Counted from the first letter of the stretch, positions 46,960 to 58,408 are shown. The stretch is 64,000 nt of DNA from Siphonodentalium dalli (GCA_032622095.1 CP136061.1:99075345-99139344); one strand, 5' to 3'. Notes: generated from the sequence alone by a model not told the origin. Translations and numbers: made by a program.

Positions 46960-47470
46960 ATGAAATTAACCATGCATTATTTTACTTTTGTGCAATTTTC
47001 CCCACTTATATCTTCTGAACTGATAAAAAACGCTCTTTATTTGTCACATTATTTTTTTTTGCCCACCCCCCGCCCACTTCATTTGAGGGACAAAGACGCT
47101 TTTACCCGCAATTTTCCTACATATTTTCTAATGTGATAAGGAACGCTCTTTATTGCGTCCTTCAGACGTCAACAGCATCGATGAAATGAGACTGCCACAG
47201 TGTGATATAGTTGTCAATAATTTGATGCCCACAGCACCTATCCCATGACATTAACCATGCATTATTTTACATTTGTGCAATTTTCCCCACATATCTTTTG
47301 AACTGATAAGATGCGCTCTTTATTGGTTATATCATTTTTGGAAATCCCCCACCCCTTAATCATCTGGGGGTCAAAGGCGTTGTTACCCGCAATTTTTCTA
47401 CATATTTTCTAATGTGATAAGGAACGCTCTTTATTGCTCATTTTGCTTCTTTAAGAGTGATTTCAACAGA
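46960..47470 (+). repeat. Tandem duplication of a ~285-bp unit with four CGCTCTTTAT words
   Basis: Both units read TTAACCATGCATTATTTTAC, GTGCAATTTTCCCCAC, GAACTGATAA..CGCTCTTTAT, ACCCGCAATTTTCCTACAT and TAATGTGATAAGGAACGCTC. The CGCTCTTTAT word sits at 47031, 47144, 47314 and 47425. Confidence 0.85.
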
Positions 47471-47752
47471 ATCTACGAAATGACACTCCATTTCAGTTTA
47501 TCGCTGTTTTTAAAATTTGACGACCCAGATTGCAACCATTTTGGGTACATTATCAATTATTTAGATAAAATAAGTTTCAGTGTCTGAGGTCTGATAAGAT
47601 TCCCTTGGTCAAATTTTCAATTCTGAGAATCCATCGATTTTCACGAAATTTACATTGTTTTTTTTCCTTTTTGTGTAGGCTAATGTACTTATTCCTGGTA
47701 AGAAGCCTTGTGTTGCAATTTATTTTAAGCTAAAAGCACAAATGCTCTGAAC
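47471..47752. other. No gene seen
   Basis: Spacer between two tandem duplications. Confidence 0.5.
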
Positions 47753-47872
47753 TATATATATATATAATTATGTTTTTGTTTATTTTGAATAAATATTGAA
47801 ATTATTTTCTCTATATATATATATATTTATGTTTTTGTTTATTTTGAATAAATATTGAAATTATTTTCTCCA
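47753..47872 (+). repeat. 60-bp exact tandem duplication
   Basis: CTATATATATATATA..TTATGTTTTTGTTTATTTTG..TATTGAAATTATTTTCTC occurs twice almost without change. Confidence 0.9.
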
Positions 47873-47999
47873 TTGTCATATTTTGTGGTCCACATGTCAT
47901 TAATATCTTTAGAGGGAAGATTATCCACTAAAAGTTGATTAAATAGCTAGATTGAGTGATTAGATTGGACCCCTTTGAATACCAATTAAAATAGCTAGA

Positions 48000-48345
48000 A
48001 CAACCACTCGAGGTAGAATAATTTCCCACCAATAGTAGTTATCAGATTAACTACCCGCAGGTAGCAAAAATTCCAACCACTCGCAGGTAGTAAATTTAAA
48101 TACTGGGTAGTTCATATTCATCCCACTACCTAAAGTAGTTAAAATTTAGCCTACCTTTGGGTAGTTAAAATAGCCCCAAGAGGTAGTTATTTCAACCACT
48201 GAAGGTAGTTATTTTAACTACCAAATGTATTTAATTTTTTAGCTACCCGCCAGGTAGTAAAATTAACCTCCCAAGGTAGCGGGATGAATACGAACTACCA
48301 AAAGTAGTAAAATTTAACTACTTTTGGGGTTAATTTAGCAACTTT
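48000..48345. repeat. Array of ACTACC..GGTAGT half-palindromes within 25-bp inverted arms
   Basis: About eleven short inverted motifs (ACTACCCGCAGGTAG, CTACCTTTGGGTAG, CACTGAAGGTAGT, CTACCCGCCAGGTAG, ACTACCAAAAGTAG). 48106-48130 and 48275-48299 are 25-base inverted partners (GGTAG.GGGATGAATA.GAAC) with two mismatches, so the array also folds as a whole. Non-coding. Confidence 0.85.
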
Positions 48346-48364
48346 GAATTTAGTGTGCACGTAC

Positions 48365-48576
48365 CTGTCGCGAGCGTTTTTGGCATATATTGCATGCACT
48401 CTTATGGTTGAACCCAAGTCTCCCGTCAACGATTCGCCTGGTTTCTGTGAAGCCGAGTGTTAATAATGCGTCAAATAATGCTAAATACTTGTGATTGCTT
48501 ATATAACCAGAACATTCATATTTCTCAATAAATTCTTTGACGGAATTTTCGCGTCCGCGGTTAGTCAAAGTGATTT
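48365..48576 (-). CDS. Candidate internal exon, unidentified protein
   Basis: On the minus strand a TTCAG acceptor-like site precedes 48576 and an excellent donor (CAG then GTACGT) follows 48365. The 212-base interval is open in one frame and encodes RGRENSVKEFIEKYECSGYI, LALFDALLTLGFTETRRIVD and FNHKSACNICQKRSRQ, with a CNICQK cysteine pair at the end. Composition and boundaries look like real coding DNA, and it is not part of any repeat seen here. No start codon in frame, so it would be internal. I do not recognise the family and cannot name neighbours; other exons are not evident. It could equally belong to an old transposon gene. Confidence 0.4.
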
Positions 48577-48582
48577 CTGAAG

Positions 48583-50120
48583 CCGCCCAGCGTTACTTAA
48601 TAACGCATCGTCGTTACAAATTGCTAATGCAAAATATTCCGATTTCTTGAAACTGGTTGGTTGGCGGTGGTTATATTGCCGCTGAGGCTAATATTTGACC
48701 GCAACCATGGCGGGCGGGTTAACGTCACGCTTTGTTCAATTTGTTCAAATTTGGCCATGATAATACTATATTTGGGCCAATTCTCGCGATTATCGTACTA
48801 TTATCGTATAATAATAAATAAATAATAAATAACATTTTTGTATAGCGTAAAATCCACCGAAGTGCTCTAAAACGCTTGACATGTTAAACATAAAATACAA
48901 TTGCAAATATAAGACATAAGTATGGATATCAACATATATGTAGAACTATAAGTGAGACGTTACTAAAAAATACAAAAGCGCATACAATTACAAATCGAAA
49001 AAATTATTAAAAAGTTACTGGTAAATTAGGGGTGATACCATGCTAACAATGCTAACAGCGAAAAAAGGGGGTAAAATGCGGGTATATAACAAGCTAAAAA
49101 TAACATGAAAAGGGGGTAAAATGGGGAAAGAGTACGAGTAAAATTCAATCGAAAAATATTGCTAAGGTGCTTAATTAGTGATCCAAACAGTATAAAAGAT
49201 AGAATATTATCAACAATCGTATATTGTCTAATACTGTCTAACAGTATATGTATATATATTTTAAAGCCATTTAGATGCCGTTTTTGTTGAGGAACCAGAG
49301 ACAATGCAATCACGCGGGATTCGCGTCCGCCGTTACTCATCCTCGTCCTCGTTATACGGATGACCAGCGTGCTCATGCGAAACCAATTTTTTTCAGATGG
49401 AGCTGCTGTTTGAAAGGTTGGATTCCAAGTAACCGAGTGACAGGTTTGTACTGGTTCTCGTCGGTAGACTCTGCATGTGTTCACGCACGTACGGCGATAT
49501 GTTCTAGTGTGTATAAAGTATCGTTACATAGTGATTAAAGTAGTTATCCACCGTACATTGCTTTTGGAATACCAACAGTGAGGAAGAGTTTGATGTCGAA
49601 AGAGGCGTGCACAATTTCAGAGCTTTTCTACCGGCAACTGTAAAGTTTGCCTTCCGCATGGTATTTGCCATTTCAGACGCACGCGTAAGGTTATAGTTGA
49701 ACTTAAGCTGAGTTCTTCCAAGGTGGTGACGTTCAGTTGTCTCCATTATATCACTGAGGCCGCTTGACCAAGATATCATATTCTGGCTATGTTGAGACCA
49801 AGTCTCTTTGGAAACGATGACGGCATTTTTTTGTTCAACTCACAAGAAAATTGGGTTCATAGTAAAATCAAGATGTTAACTCCAGAGTGACATCCTATTT
49901 ATCGAGAACATTTCCTCAACATCCTATGGATATTGTATCATTCTGTAACATTTTCTCGAACAATCTTATTTGTCGCAAACCAATGTATATTGCATCATTC
50001 CCATTCCCAGTTGAGGCAGAAGTCTTTATCATCACTATCTCGCAAAGTTTTTCGGGTCCACCGAATCTATCACAACTCAACGTGCATAATCGGTCGGCGG
50101 CGAGAGTCGCCTTCAATTCA
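48583..50120. other. No gene seen
   Basis: Overlapping frames on both strands at 49026-49779 have mixed composition but no recognisable domain or splice boundaries. Confidence 0.4.
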
Positions 50121-50234
50121 TCTGTGTGTTCCTGACGCATGCGAGATTGTGCATCAGATTCCCTTCACGGTGAGTTATCTCTGTGTTCCTGACGCATGCG
50201 AGATGATGTTTCAGATTCCCTTCACGGTGAGTAA
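50121..50234 (+). repeat. 57-bp tandem duplication in a coding-like frame
   Basis: Two units of 57 bases (19 codons), each TGTTCCTGACGCATGCGAGA..TCAGATTCCCTTCACGGTGA, keep one frame open (CVPDACE..QIPFTVS). Each ends in GGTGAGT, which looks like a splice donor. It lies directly before the LINE fragment below. Confidence 0.8.
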
Positions 50235-50244
50235 TCATTTGTTT

Positions 50245-50500
50245 CCCGCCCGCATCTGGTTCATGACCAAGAGTTATTTAATACAATCAATCATGAGCAA
50301 ATTTAGACATACTAGTAACCTAATTTAATACGGAATGTCAACTATGTAAAGTACCAACTGAAGATAGAACACATCTTATAGCTATATGCCCAGCTTACAA
50401 CAAAGGCAAAACTACCAGAGCTAAGAAAGTCAACAGCGAACAACAACTTTTGAAGAAGTGGAGACCATGCAATAACTTGTTAAAACGGACCTATAAATGA
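50245..50500 (+). pseudogene. LINE ORF2 C-terminal relic with Cys/His knuckle
   Basis: The first frame has KSYLIQSIMSKF, the helix usually preceding the knuckle. After a stop and frameshift near 50325 the next frame reads ECQLCKVPTEDRTHLIAICP: Cys-X2-Cys-X8-His-X4-Cys at 50336-50389, the terminal motif of non-LTR reverse transcriptases, then a basic tail to TGA at 50498-50500. A third LINE lineage in the window; the RT itself is missing. Confidence 0.65.
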
Positions 50501-50544
50501 GTATCATCGTCTATTGCTGATAGCCTAAAATCCGGGCTATCAAA

Positions 50545-50870
50545 CATTATGGCCGGATTCGTCATCTCCGGTTTAAACCTCCGAGTTTAAACCTGGTTTA
50601 AACCTACATTGGTGGTCCAGCCAAACCGAGTCTAATGGGGCGTTTTTTGTCGTTCAGTGGCCAGCTAATTGACAACTGTATTCGGTGATATGAGCATGCA
50701 ATAAAACTACCCTGTTACCAATCGGACCAGAAGGCAGGCCGATATTACGCTTATTGACACGCCATTAATTATCGCGAATGCGTACACGCTCATGGGATTT
50801 ATTTCAATGAGAAACAGGTATCGCTTATGAACCACTAATCCGATATCATTCTGGGTTTAAATCAATCTTG
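50545..50870 (+). mobile_element. TIR element family N, left-half copy
   Basis: GGATTCGTCATCTCCGGTTT, AACCTGGTTTAAACCT, GGTCCAGCCAAACCG, GCATGCAAT.AAACTACCC and ATTAATTATCGCGAA follow the order seen in 18925-19150. The right half is absent. Confidence 0.7.
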
Positions 50871-51659
50871 CAAATGGCATGTCTCTCAACACGAGATTCA
50901 CGTGCTGTTCATCACTTTGTTTGTGATTGATTTTCTGCAAGATGGTTTACACGAAAAGACAAAATGTTGTGTATTTACATGTATATATGTTTATACAAAA
51001 GAGTACACGATATGTCTATCTATATGTCTGTCCGTTTGTCTGTTCGCAACTTTTCTCCCAGACCCTGGACCGATTTCAATCAAATTATGTGTGGTGACTC
51101 GGGGTAACTAGGAGGATGGTATAACAGCGTCAGGTTTTCAAAATTTTATTTGAAAAATAAGAAAAAATGTAATTAAAAAAATATATATATATAGTGTTGT
51201 TAAATTGAGAAAGGAGTTGATTCTAAGAAGAAACAAAATGTAAATTAATTTGTGTTTGTTTTAAATTTAATTAAATGGTTTTTATTTAATTAATATGTTC
51301 AAATGATAAAAGGTATCGCCTCTGACGCTGAATAAAGGCTCCATAATCTAGTCAATCCTGCACCATGAGGTCAGTCAAGTAAAGGCAATTTGCTTATGAG
51401 TATACATCAGAAGCGGCATCTGAACTGTTGGACAGGTTTTAATAAAGAAATATATTGCATGCGTTGCTTTTTTCAATGTTATAAATTTCTCGTCATGCAG
51501 AAAATATAAAAACTTCACAGGCTTTAAATGAACATGTGAAATGTTATGTGAGTGTATGGGCGTAACCACATTCAGTAGAGCTTTGCGGTATGATCTACAC
51601 CAAAATGAGTTATCAAATTTGACCCATAAAAAATATAATTTTAGGATTGCAAATTACAC
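50871..51659. other. No gene seen; TCTGTCCG repeat relic at 51005-51120
   Basis: 51005-51120 (ATGTCTGTCCGTTTGTCTG, CCGATTTCAATCAAATTATG) is a weak relative of the 36221-36560 repeat. The rest is AT-rich with a TA run near 51180-51195. Confidence 0.5.
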
Positions 51660-51707
51660 CCCGTGTACCTGGTATCACCGACCCGGAAGGTATCACCAAA
51701 CCGGACC
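51660..51707 (+). repeat. 48-bp inverted repeat, left partner
   Basis: CCCGTGTACCTGGTATCACC.. through ..AAACCGGACC. Pairs with 58409-58456 in inverse orientation with three mismatches over 48 bases. Internally it holds two direct copies of GGTATCACC.A(A/C)CCGGA. Possible terminal repeat of a 6.8-kb element; no target duplication found. Confidence 0.8.
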
Positions 51708-51937
51708 GACTGGGAAAGAATTTTCACGCATATAATATGCGAATATTGTGTTTCTCAATGTAAAACATACGAAGAAGGAATATTTACCCACCCGATGTCA
51801 GTCGGTTTTCCCAGATCTAACCATTTACCAATTTTTAGCGAATTATTTCAATAGTCTTTTCTGTTTTGCTCTCCCAAATTTTCAAGAAAATCTATTCACT
51901 AACATAATTAGCGGCCTTCCACACTGCCGCCAATATG

Positions 51938-54900
51938 TCCGTATATAATTGACTTTGTCAAAGAGGCATATAATTGAACATATTTTTAAAAGCACGTGTC
52001 ATTCTCAATATGGTGGGACCACTATCGATCCAGATAGATGTCAAAGTCGCGAATCAAGATCTCGATAACACCGGATCTTCTGTGAGGTAAATATCAATAT
52101 TACTGATGGAGTTCTGGTGAGTTTTCGCGTGTTTTCGTGTGTATCGGAGACTAATGAGTTGGACGTATCTCATCTAAATATTAATACCATTTTCGAATCA
52201 TGTATACACATCTATTATGGATCGATTAATTAAATTAATTGAACATCCATCGCAGCAGTCAAATTTGCTCAAACAAATAGGCGAATGAAAGATTACGTAT
52301 ATATAAGGCCCTGATCACAAGAACATGCATACTGTCGGTTCGGATATCAGTTTAGTCGTATCATAATCAGGGGCCTATTGAGACCCAATATGGCGAAAAA
52401 GCCCATATAGATTCAAGCTACTCCAACTTACTTGCCATGCATTAAATTTTGTCATCAGAGACAGTGTTTCTGTTTTTTTAACTGGGGGTGTATCGCCCAA
52501 CCTCAATCAAACCGTTCATCAGGGAGACAAATCTATATATCCATGCATTTTTCGGGCTACACCCGAAGTAAATGTTCTCTTAGTCTGGTTTTTTGGCTCA
52601 ATTCTAGATCTGGTGTATAACTCTGGCGAATCGCGTGGAAAGCATGACCGTCTATATGAAACATTCTGTACTATAGTATGGTGCATATCAAGACAGGATT
52701 GTTACACTTCAGGAATGGGGTTTCTGCGGTGGTCCAAACCGTACCAAACGTGATACCAAATCGAAGGCATCAAACATTTCGTATGCGATAGTGCAATTGA
52801 AACTCTCTGGGCTCTCTGTCTATTGCTCGTCGATACATTTGGAGGTTCATGTGAGCCATTCCCGTTTAATGTGTGTAGATAGTTTGTAACGGAGGGCGTA
52901 CACGCTCTAAACATATCACGGACATTTCTCATTATTTTCAGCATCGAAGAGTCACAAATGTCGATAATTGGCGTCGTAAATATCTCATTAAAATGTAATC
53001 ATTAGCTTTCAACATCGAAAACGAAAACTATAGTGGAGTCAAGTAAGGTATAACATCTTTAACGGTGCTCCTGGAATCATTATCTCAATAGGGGTCCGCA
53101 CTAATACCATGGAATCGATGTTCAACTTCACCATATATTGGTCATTTAATTGTATACGGACTGCATGTGTTTCAGAAAGTCATACCAAGTTCTGTTCCGA
53201 TTTTCTTCAGACTATATGAAACAATAAAGAGTGTGTATGTTACATATCAAAGATTGAAAAGAACTTAAAATTTGCGACCACTTTTTCCAAGACATTTCAG
53301 ATTATACTAAGATTGTCGGCATTTTGTGTATTTAATCACCAATATTAAAAACCGATTAAAGTGACTGGATATGGGCGTAAAGTCTGATTTCGAGACTTCG
53401 ACGTAAAACTAGCATTATCCCAACATATTACACTAGCTGGTTCACGTCGAAGGAAACTTGGACAGACGGACTCACAGAAAGACATACTCAAGTCACCGAT
53501 TAGTTTGAGCCGATTTTTCTTCAGAGCAGAATAGAAGAATAAAGAGGGTTCTCCCAAATTAATAACAATTAATGTCATAACAATATAATAATGTTGCGGC
53601 TGTGTGATTGGGGATCTATTCCTGATTTGCCAAATAAAGAGCGTTTATTTTATATGTCAACGATTGGAAGCAGCTGGCAAAATGATATTACATTGGAAAG
53701 ATTTTTCAGGGTATACAAATGTTGTTTTTTTCGATCAGCAATTCGTGTATTTAGCGACACACCTTTACCTTCTTCCAAATATATGGAAGTATTAACGAGC
53801 CATGGCCATGTAATGTGCATCGGCATCTAAACACCCTGAGAACATTTCTCAAATTTTCAGCATCGAAAAGTCACAATGTTCGGTATATGGCGGCGTAAAT
53901 TCTCATTAAAATGTTCTCATTAGTTTTCAGGATTGAACACGAAAACTATAGTTGAGCAAAGTCAGACTGGAGATCATTACTGATGCTCCGGGAGCCATTA
54001 TCTCAATAGGGGTCCGCACTAATAGTTTGGAAATCGATGTATAGATGTTGGTCAAGTCATAGATAAGTTGGGTACTGATTGTTCTCAGAGCAAAGAATAC
54101 TAAGGAGTGTTCTAGTTAGTCTATTCCTGATATGGTAATACAAAGAGCGTCAGATATGTGGAGGATAAACATGTTTTTCTGGTGTGATTTGGGACGATTA
54201 TCGGTGGAGTTTTGAGATGGAAAATACAGTTTTAAATACCGGCGCCGCGTGTAGCTACTAAAACGGATATTTTGCATCGGAAAACCTACCGAAAAACGTC
54301 CCAAGTCAAACAGACAGCGTGTTTATCCCCATTCTAAATCACACACATCGCAAAATCATGCTATAGACATACAAATCTACCAACGAGTTGCTGAAGTGGA
54401 CGGTATATAATTGATTTTGTCAAAGAAGCATAGGATTGAACATATTTAAATAAAAGCACATGTCATTCTCAATATGCTGGGACCACGTTCGATCCAGATA
54501 GATGTCAAGGGGCGGGTCAAGATGTCAGTAACACCGGATCTTCTGTGCAGTAAATATCCATAGTACTTATATAGTTCTGCATGGTGAGTTTTCGCGTGTT
54601 TCGTATGTATCTGAGACTGATGAGTTGGACTACTTGAACAGTCATCTCAGCAGTCAAATTTGCTCATTCAAAAAGGCGAATGAAAATGACGTATACATAA
54701 GTCCATGTTCACACGAACATGCATGCTGTCGTTTCGGATAACAGTTTAGTCGTATCCGAATCGGGTTTGTATTAAGACCCCACATGGCGAAACAATACCA
54801 TACGACTATGGTAATATAAGACGGTCGTGTTGTGGACACAGTTAATACCATGTATTAATTAAGGAGGTTATCCTGCCATATATAATAAAGCCACTTCATA

Positions 54901-55040
54901 TTACTTGCCATGCATTAAATTTTGTCCTCAGAGACAGGGTTTGTGTTTTTTATTTTTTACTGGGGTGATATCTCGCCCAACCTCGATCGAACCGTTCAAC
55001 AAGGAGACCAATGTAGATATTAGAGTGTTGGATCAATTAA
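51938..55040 (+). repeat. Segmental duplication, offset ~2.46 kb, with nested ~0.9-kb duplication
   Basis: 51938-52600 is repeated at 54402-55030: TATATAATTGA.TTTGTCAAAG, GATCCAGATAGATGTCAA, AACACCGGATCTTCTGTG, GGTGAGTTTTCGCGTGTTT, CAGTCAAATTTGCTCA and CTTGCCATGCATTAAATTTT. Inside, 52930-53130 is repeated at 53840-54040 (TTTTCAGCATCGAA.AGTCAC, TTATCTCAATAGGGGTCCGC). Frames over it have no recognisable domain. 53621-53643 and 54125-54149 also resemble the CCTGATATGG..AATAAAGAGCG part of MITE family A. Confidence 0.8.
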
Positions 55041-55109
55041 GTGAACAAAGAAATGGTAAATATTACACAAAACTTCGCAACAAAAGATAAATAATTATAC
55101 GTCCGGCGG

Positions 55110-56290
55110 GTGTCGGAAAAAATGTTCAGGCACGTATGCTGATTTTTTACTTTCGACCCTTGTTGGGACCCACCCACCCCATCGTCCAAATTTTTTTCCG
55201 TTTTCGGCAGTTTTTCCGACCATTTTTGGACACCCACCCCATTTTAACACTAAAACAGAGATTTGCGTAGGGGGGGGGTGGAAAAAAAGTTTTTTCCGGG
55301 CACATATGCCAGGGTGGGTGGGTGGTCGATAGGACCAACAAACATTTTTTTCCGCAACTCAAAAATATTTTTCCTGCAAGTCTTTTTTAATGTTTTTGCA
55401 ATGAGTTTGGCTTAAAACACATCTATATGTCAATATTAACATAAATGACAAATTTCATGATGATCAGACAAACAGTATAGCCTGTAGCCCATGCTGATGG
55501 ATTGAATTTTGAAATCCAAGATGGCTGCTGGCAGCCATGTCTTTTTTGACCGAATGACCCCAAAATGACTCGTTCCTATTTACATGTCAATGTTAAAGGT
55601 ACTCAACCCGTAAAGAGGGTCCCTATCTCAACAGATTCCAACAACAACAATCCGATCAGAGGGTCCTATATTACTATTTCTTTGGCTTTGGGGGTAAAAA
55701 ATATTTGATTCGAGTCGAGGAACCCATCAAACAAAGCTCAGAGTTATTAGATATTGATTTTTGAAAATTCTTATGTTCTCGAGATGAGTACCAATAACTG
55801 CCGTCAATTTGGTAACCTGCTCGAGATTTTACGCCAAAATTCTATTCAAACAGACAAGGATGGATAACTCTATAATCAAGTGGGTAATAATAACGAATTT
55901 TTGATTGTCTTCTGGGCCAGAAAGAATTCCCGATAATGAAAAATAATAGATTTCTAAAATCGATATCTAACAAATCTGAGCTTTGATGGGTGACTTCCTC
56001 GACTCGAATCAAATATTTTTGACCCCCGAAGCCATTGAAATAGTAATTGAGAGGAGTTTTATCGGGTTGAGTACCTTTAACATCCATGACTAATAGTGTG
56101 CACTGAAATTCATTTACAGCTGTTTACAGTGAATTTTCCCCCGCAAATCTCTGTTTTAGTGTTAAAAGGGGGTGGGTGTCCAAAAAAATTCGGAAAAAAC
56201 ACCCGAAAACGGACAACAAATTTGGACGCGGGGGTGGGTGGGTCCCAACAAGGGTCGAAAGTCAAAAATGACTTGCGGGGGGGATTCACT
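55110..56290 (+). mobile_element. Family B element, composite copy 2
   Basis: 55110-55260 is an inverted right-end fragment (CAGGCACGTATGCTGA, ACCCACCCACCCC, CACTAAAACAGAGATTTGCG). From 55262 a full-length copy follows in plus orientation (G-run, GGGCACATATGCC, GATGGCTGCTGGCAGCCATG, CTCTGTTTTAGTG), interrupted at its TTAA by the MITE at 55597-56076. The right end closes with ACTTGCGGGGGGGATTCACT and a second inverted AGCTGTTTACAGTGAAT word. Confidence 0.8.
55597..56076. mobile_element. TTAA-type MITE family C, complete copy nested in family B
   Basis: 480 bp between TTAA at 55593-55596 and 56077-56080, with perfect 14-base inverted ends AGGTACTCAACCCG / CGGGTTGAGTACCT. The host sequence joins as TGTTAACATCCATGA, which is exactly what the uninterrupted family B copies show at 2250 and 62808. 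The interior has inverted symmetry (CCCCCGAAGCC / GGCTTTGGGGGT; GAGGAACCCATCA / TGATGGGTGACTTCCTC). Confidence 0.95.
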
Positions 56291-56650
56291 GTAAACAGCT
56301 GTATATGAATTTGTGTGCATACTATTTGTCATTGATTGTATAGAACATTATATACTATACTATACTATACTATAGTCTGGGGCATATCAATCAAACTAGC
56401 CGCCATGACAGACGCCATTTTTTATGGAGTCTGAAAGGTCACTTTTTCTAGTTAGCATCCGGAAAACAGAATCCGGCTTTTAAGTTTGTACTCTGTGACC
56501 TTTTGACCTGGTTGACCTTGATCAGATATTCACAACCACATACACCCCGTTGTATAGAGAAATGCAAGCCATTTCGTTTGGTATATAACATGTCCCCACT
56601 ACATGTATTTAAATGCACTTCTTGTTGGGTCCATTTCAATCTAACTACCC
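56291..56650. other. No gene seen
   Basis: Includes a short CTATA tandem run near 56352-56375. The frames here continue into the MITE and are not genes. Confidence 0.5.
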
Positions 56651-56654
56651 TTAA

Positions 56655-57127
56655 AGGCACGTGCGGCCTTGGCGGTGGGTATCCTGTGAAAATATATCCA
56701 CCCGTCAAAAACCGCCACAAACAGAAAGAACATCAAAATGTAGATAGACTTTGTCCGTATACAAATAAGAAATATCGCATAAACAGTATGTTATGGTCAT
56801 ATGTTTGACCATTGTTATGTAAACAACAGCATAAAAAGTAACTTTTCTGGTGTTTGTTTATATTATGATGGTAAACATAAAGAGCGTTCTTTGTGGGTGA
56901 ATTCCTGATATGGAACGAATAAAGAGCGTTTATGCCATGTGTGTGTGATTAGCCAGCAGCATTGAGTTGTCTTGTTTAGGTAAAATATAGTAAATCTTTA
57001 TGATAACATGCTGTTTACGCGATGGTCATGGTATATATGAACGGAACTGTATGCGTTTTAATGTTTTTCTGTTTACGGTGTTTGGAACAAATATGAATAT
57101 TTTCGACAATTAAGGCCGCACGTGCCT
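56655..57127 (+). mobile_element. TTAA-type MITE family A, complete intact copy
   Basis: 473 bp between TTAA at 56651-56654 and 57128-57131, with perfect 16-base inverted ends AGGCACGTGCGGCCTT / AAGGCCGCACGTGCCT. Internal AAAGAGCGTTC and AATAAAGAGCGTTT words (about 56879 and 56921). Reference copy for 1-273 and 5405-5885. The frame 56503-56808 runs into it by chance. Confidence 0.95.
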
Positions 57128-57318
57128 TTAAACAAATGCGATCGAAAAGAACTATGGTAACTTGGAGAAACGATTACAATTTCCATACATTACAAACAGA
57201 TCTCGCAGCGAATGTTTTATATGTTGTCAGGAAGAATCCCCTGCATACACTAAGAATAAAATAAATTTTGTAAACATTTTCAACCGATATATGTCGTATT
57301 TTGACTGGACTATAACAT

Positions 57319-57413
57319 AGGGTGCAAATGGAACTACTCGATCCGGGGGTGCATGCGCATTAAGAAAACCTTAGGTGGACACACCAACTGAGACCCTATA
57401 CAGCCACGTCCCT
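57319..57413 (+). mobile_element. Right-end relic of the hAT-type element
   Basis: GGGTGCAAATGGAA, CTTAGGTGGA, GAGACCCTATACAGCCACGT..CCCT follows the right end of 42728-43896 (GGGTGCAAATGGAATT..AAGGTGGATACC..GAGACCCTCTAGCCACATCC). No left end and no target duplication visible. Confidence 0.65.
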
Positions 57414-58408
57414 ATCCATCAAAGATTTACACTGTTTAATTTTCCCCTACCATGTACAGTTCCGGGCCTATATTATTGAAAATATCCTATTATATACAAG
57501 GCATGTATTAGCATGAAATTAAAACACAAACAAACATACGAATACGCCCACCCATGTGCACACACACCCCTCCCCCGCCCACAAACACACACAACGACAA
57601 AGAAACATATGCCATGTGCAGACCTGTCCTAAAGATAATGGTATATTCCATATAATGGGGATATTTTACTAGCTCAAGTCCTAAAGTACGTGCCATTCTA
57701 CGGATTTTCTTTCGTGCACGCGAATCCGAACTGGCGGAACCAGCTTCACCAATGATTTAAGGAAATGTTAGTCGGTCTGCATCCTATATGGACCACACCG
57801 CCGTCAACTATTCATAAGTGAATAACTGACAAAATTGATAGCTTTTATAATGAAGTATGACTTAAATTATAATAGTTGAAAATCGATTCATTAGAATGCG
57901 TGACTGACATTGAGTGATTATCAGTACTAATTCACCGACAAAAACAGTCAAAATGCGAAATATAGAATCCGCATCGTTGACATCCCAACTCTGGTTTGGC
58001 GACATCTTATTGCAGTGTCGATCCGCGGCTTTGACCCCCAATAATTATGGTGGGTACCTACACTTGATCGCGGTTGGTGATTTTTTTCTTTGCGAATCGC
58101 ACTGTAGGGTGGAACAACTTAAGGTTACTCGAACATATATTTTTCTATTGATACACGCATTTCCCGCCGTTAGCGATGGCTAATTATACCTCAAACGAAC
58201 TATCTAACGTCAAAAAGTGTCTAGGATTTATGATAAAAACGGATATGAGCCGGAATGTCCATTAAATGTAGCGGGGCGACAGCAAGCTATCATAATGAGG
58301 GAACATTACGCTTTACGAATTTATGTTTTAAATAGTGGATAGCAACATCAACCGGGCGATAAATACATTCACCTGAGGGAGGATATGTTCATTTATCAAA
58401 AACCGCAT
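57414..58408. other. No gene seen
   Basis: The plus-strand frame 57914-58183 has no recognisable domain. CA-rich stretch near 57530-57600. Confidence 0.45.

Noticed and set aside
56503-56808. 101-codon plus-strand frame
   Set aside because: Runs from flanking DNA into a non-coding MITE; the other MITE copies do not keep it.
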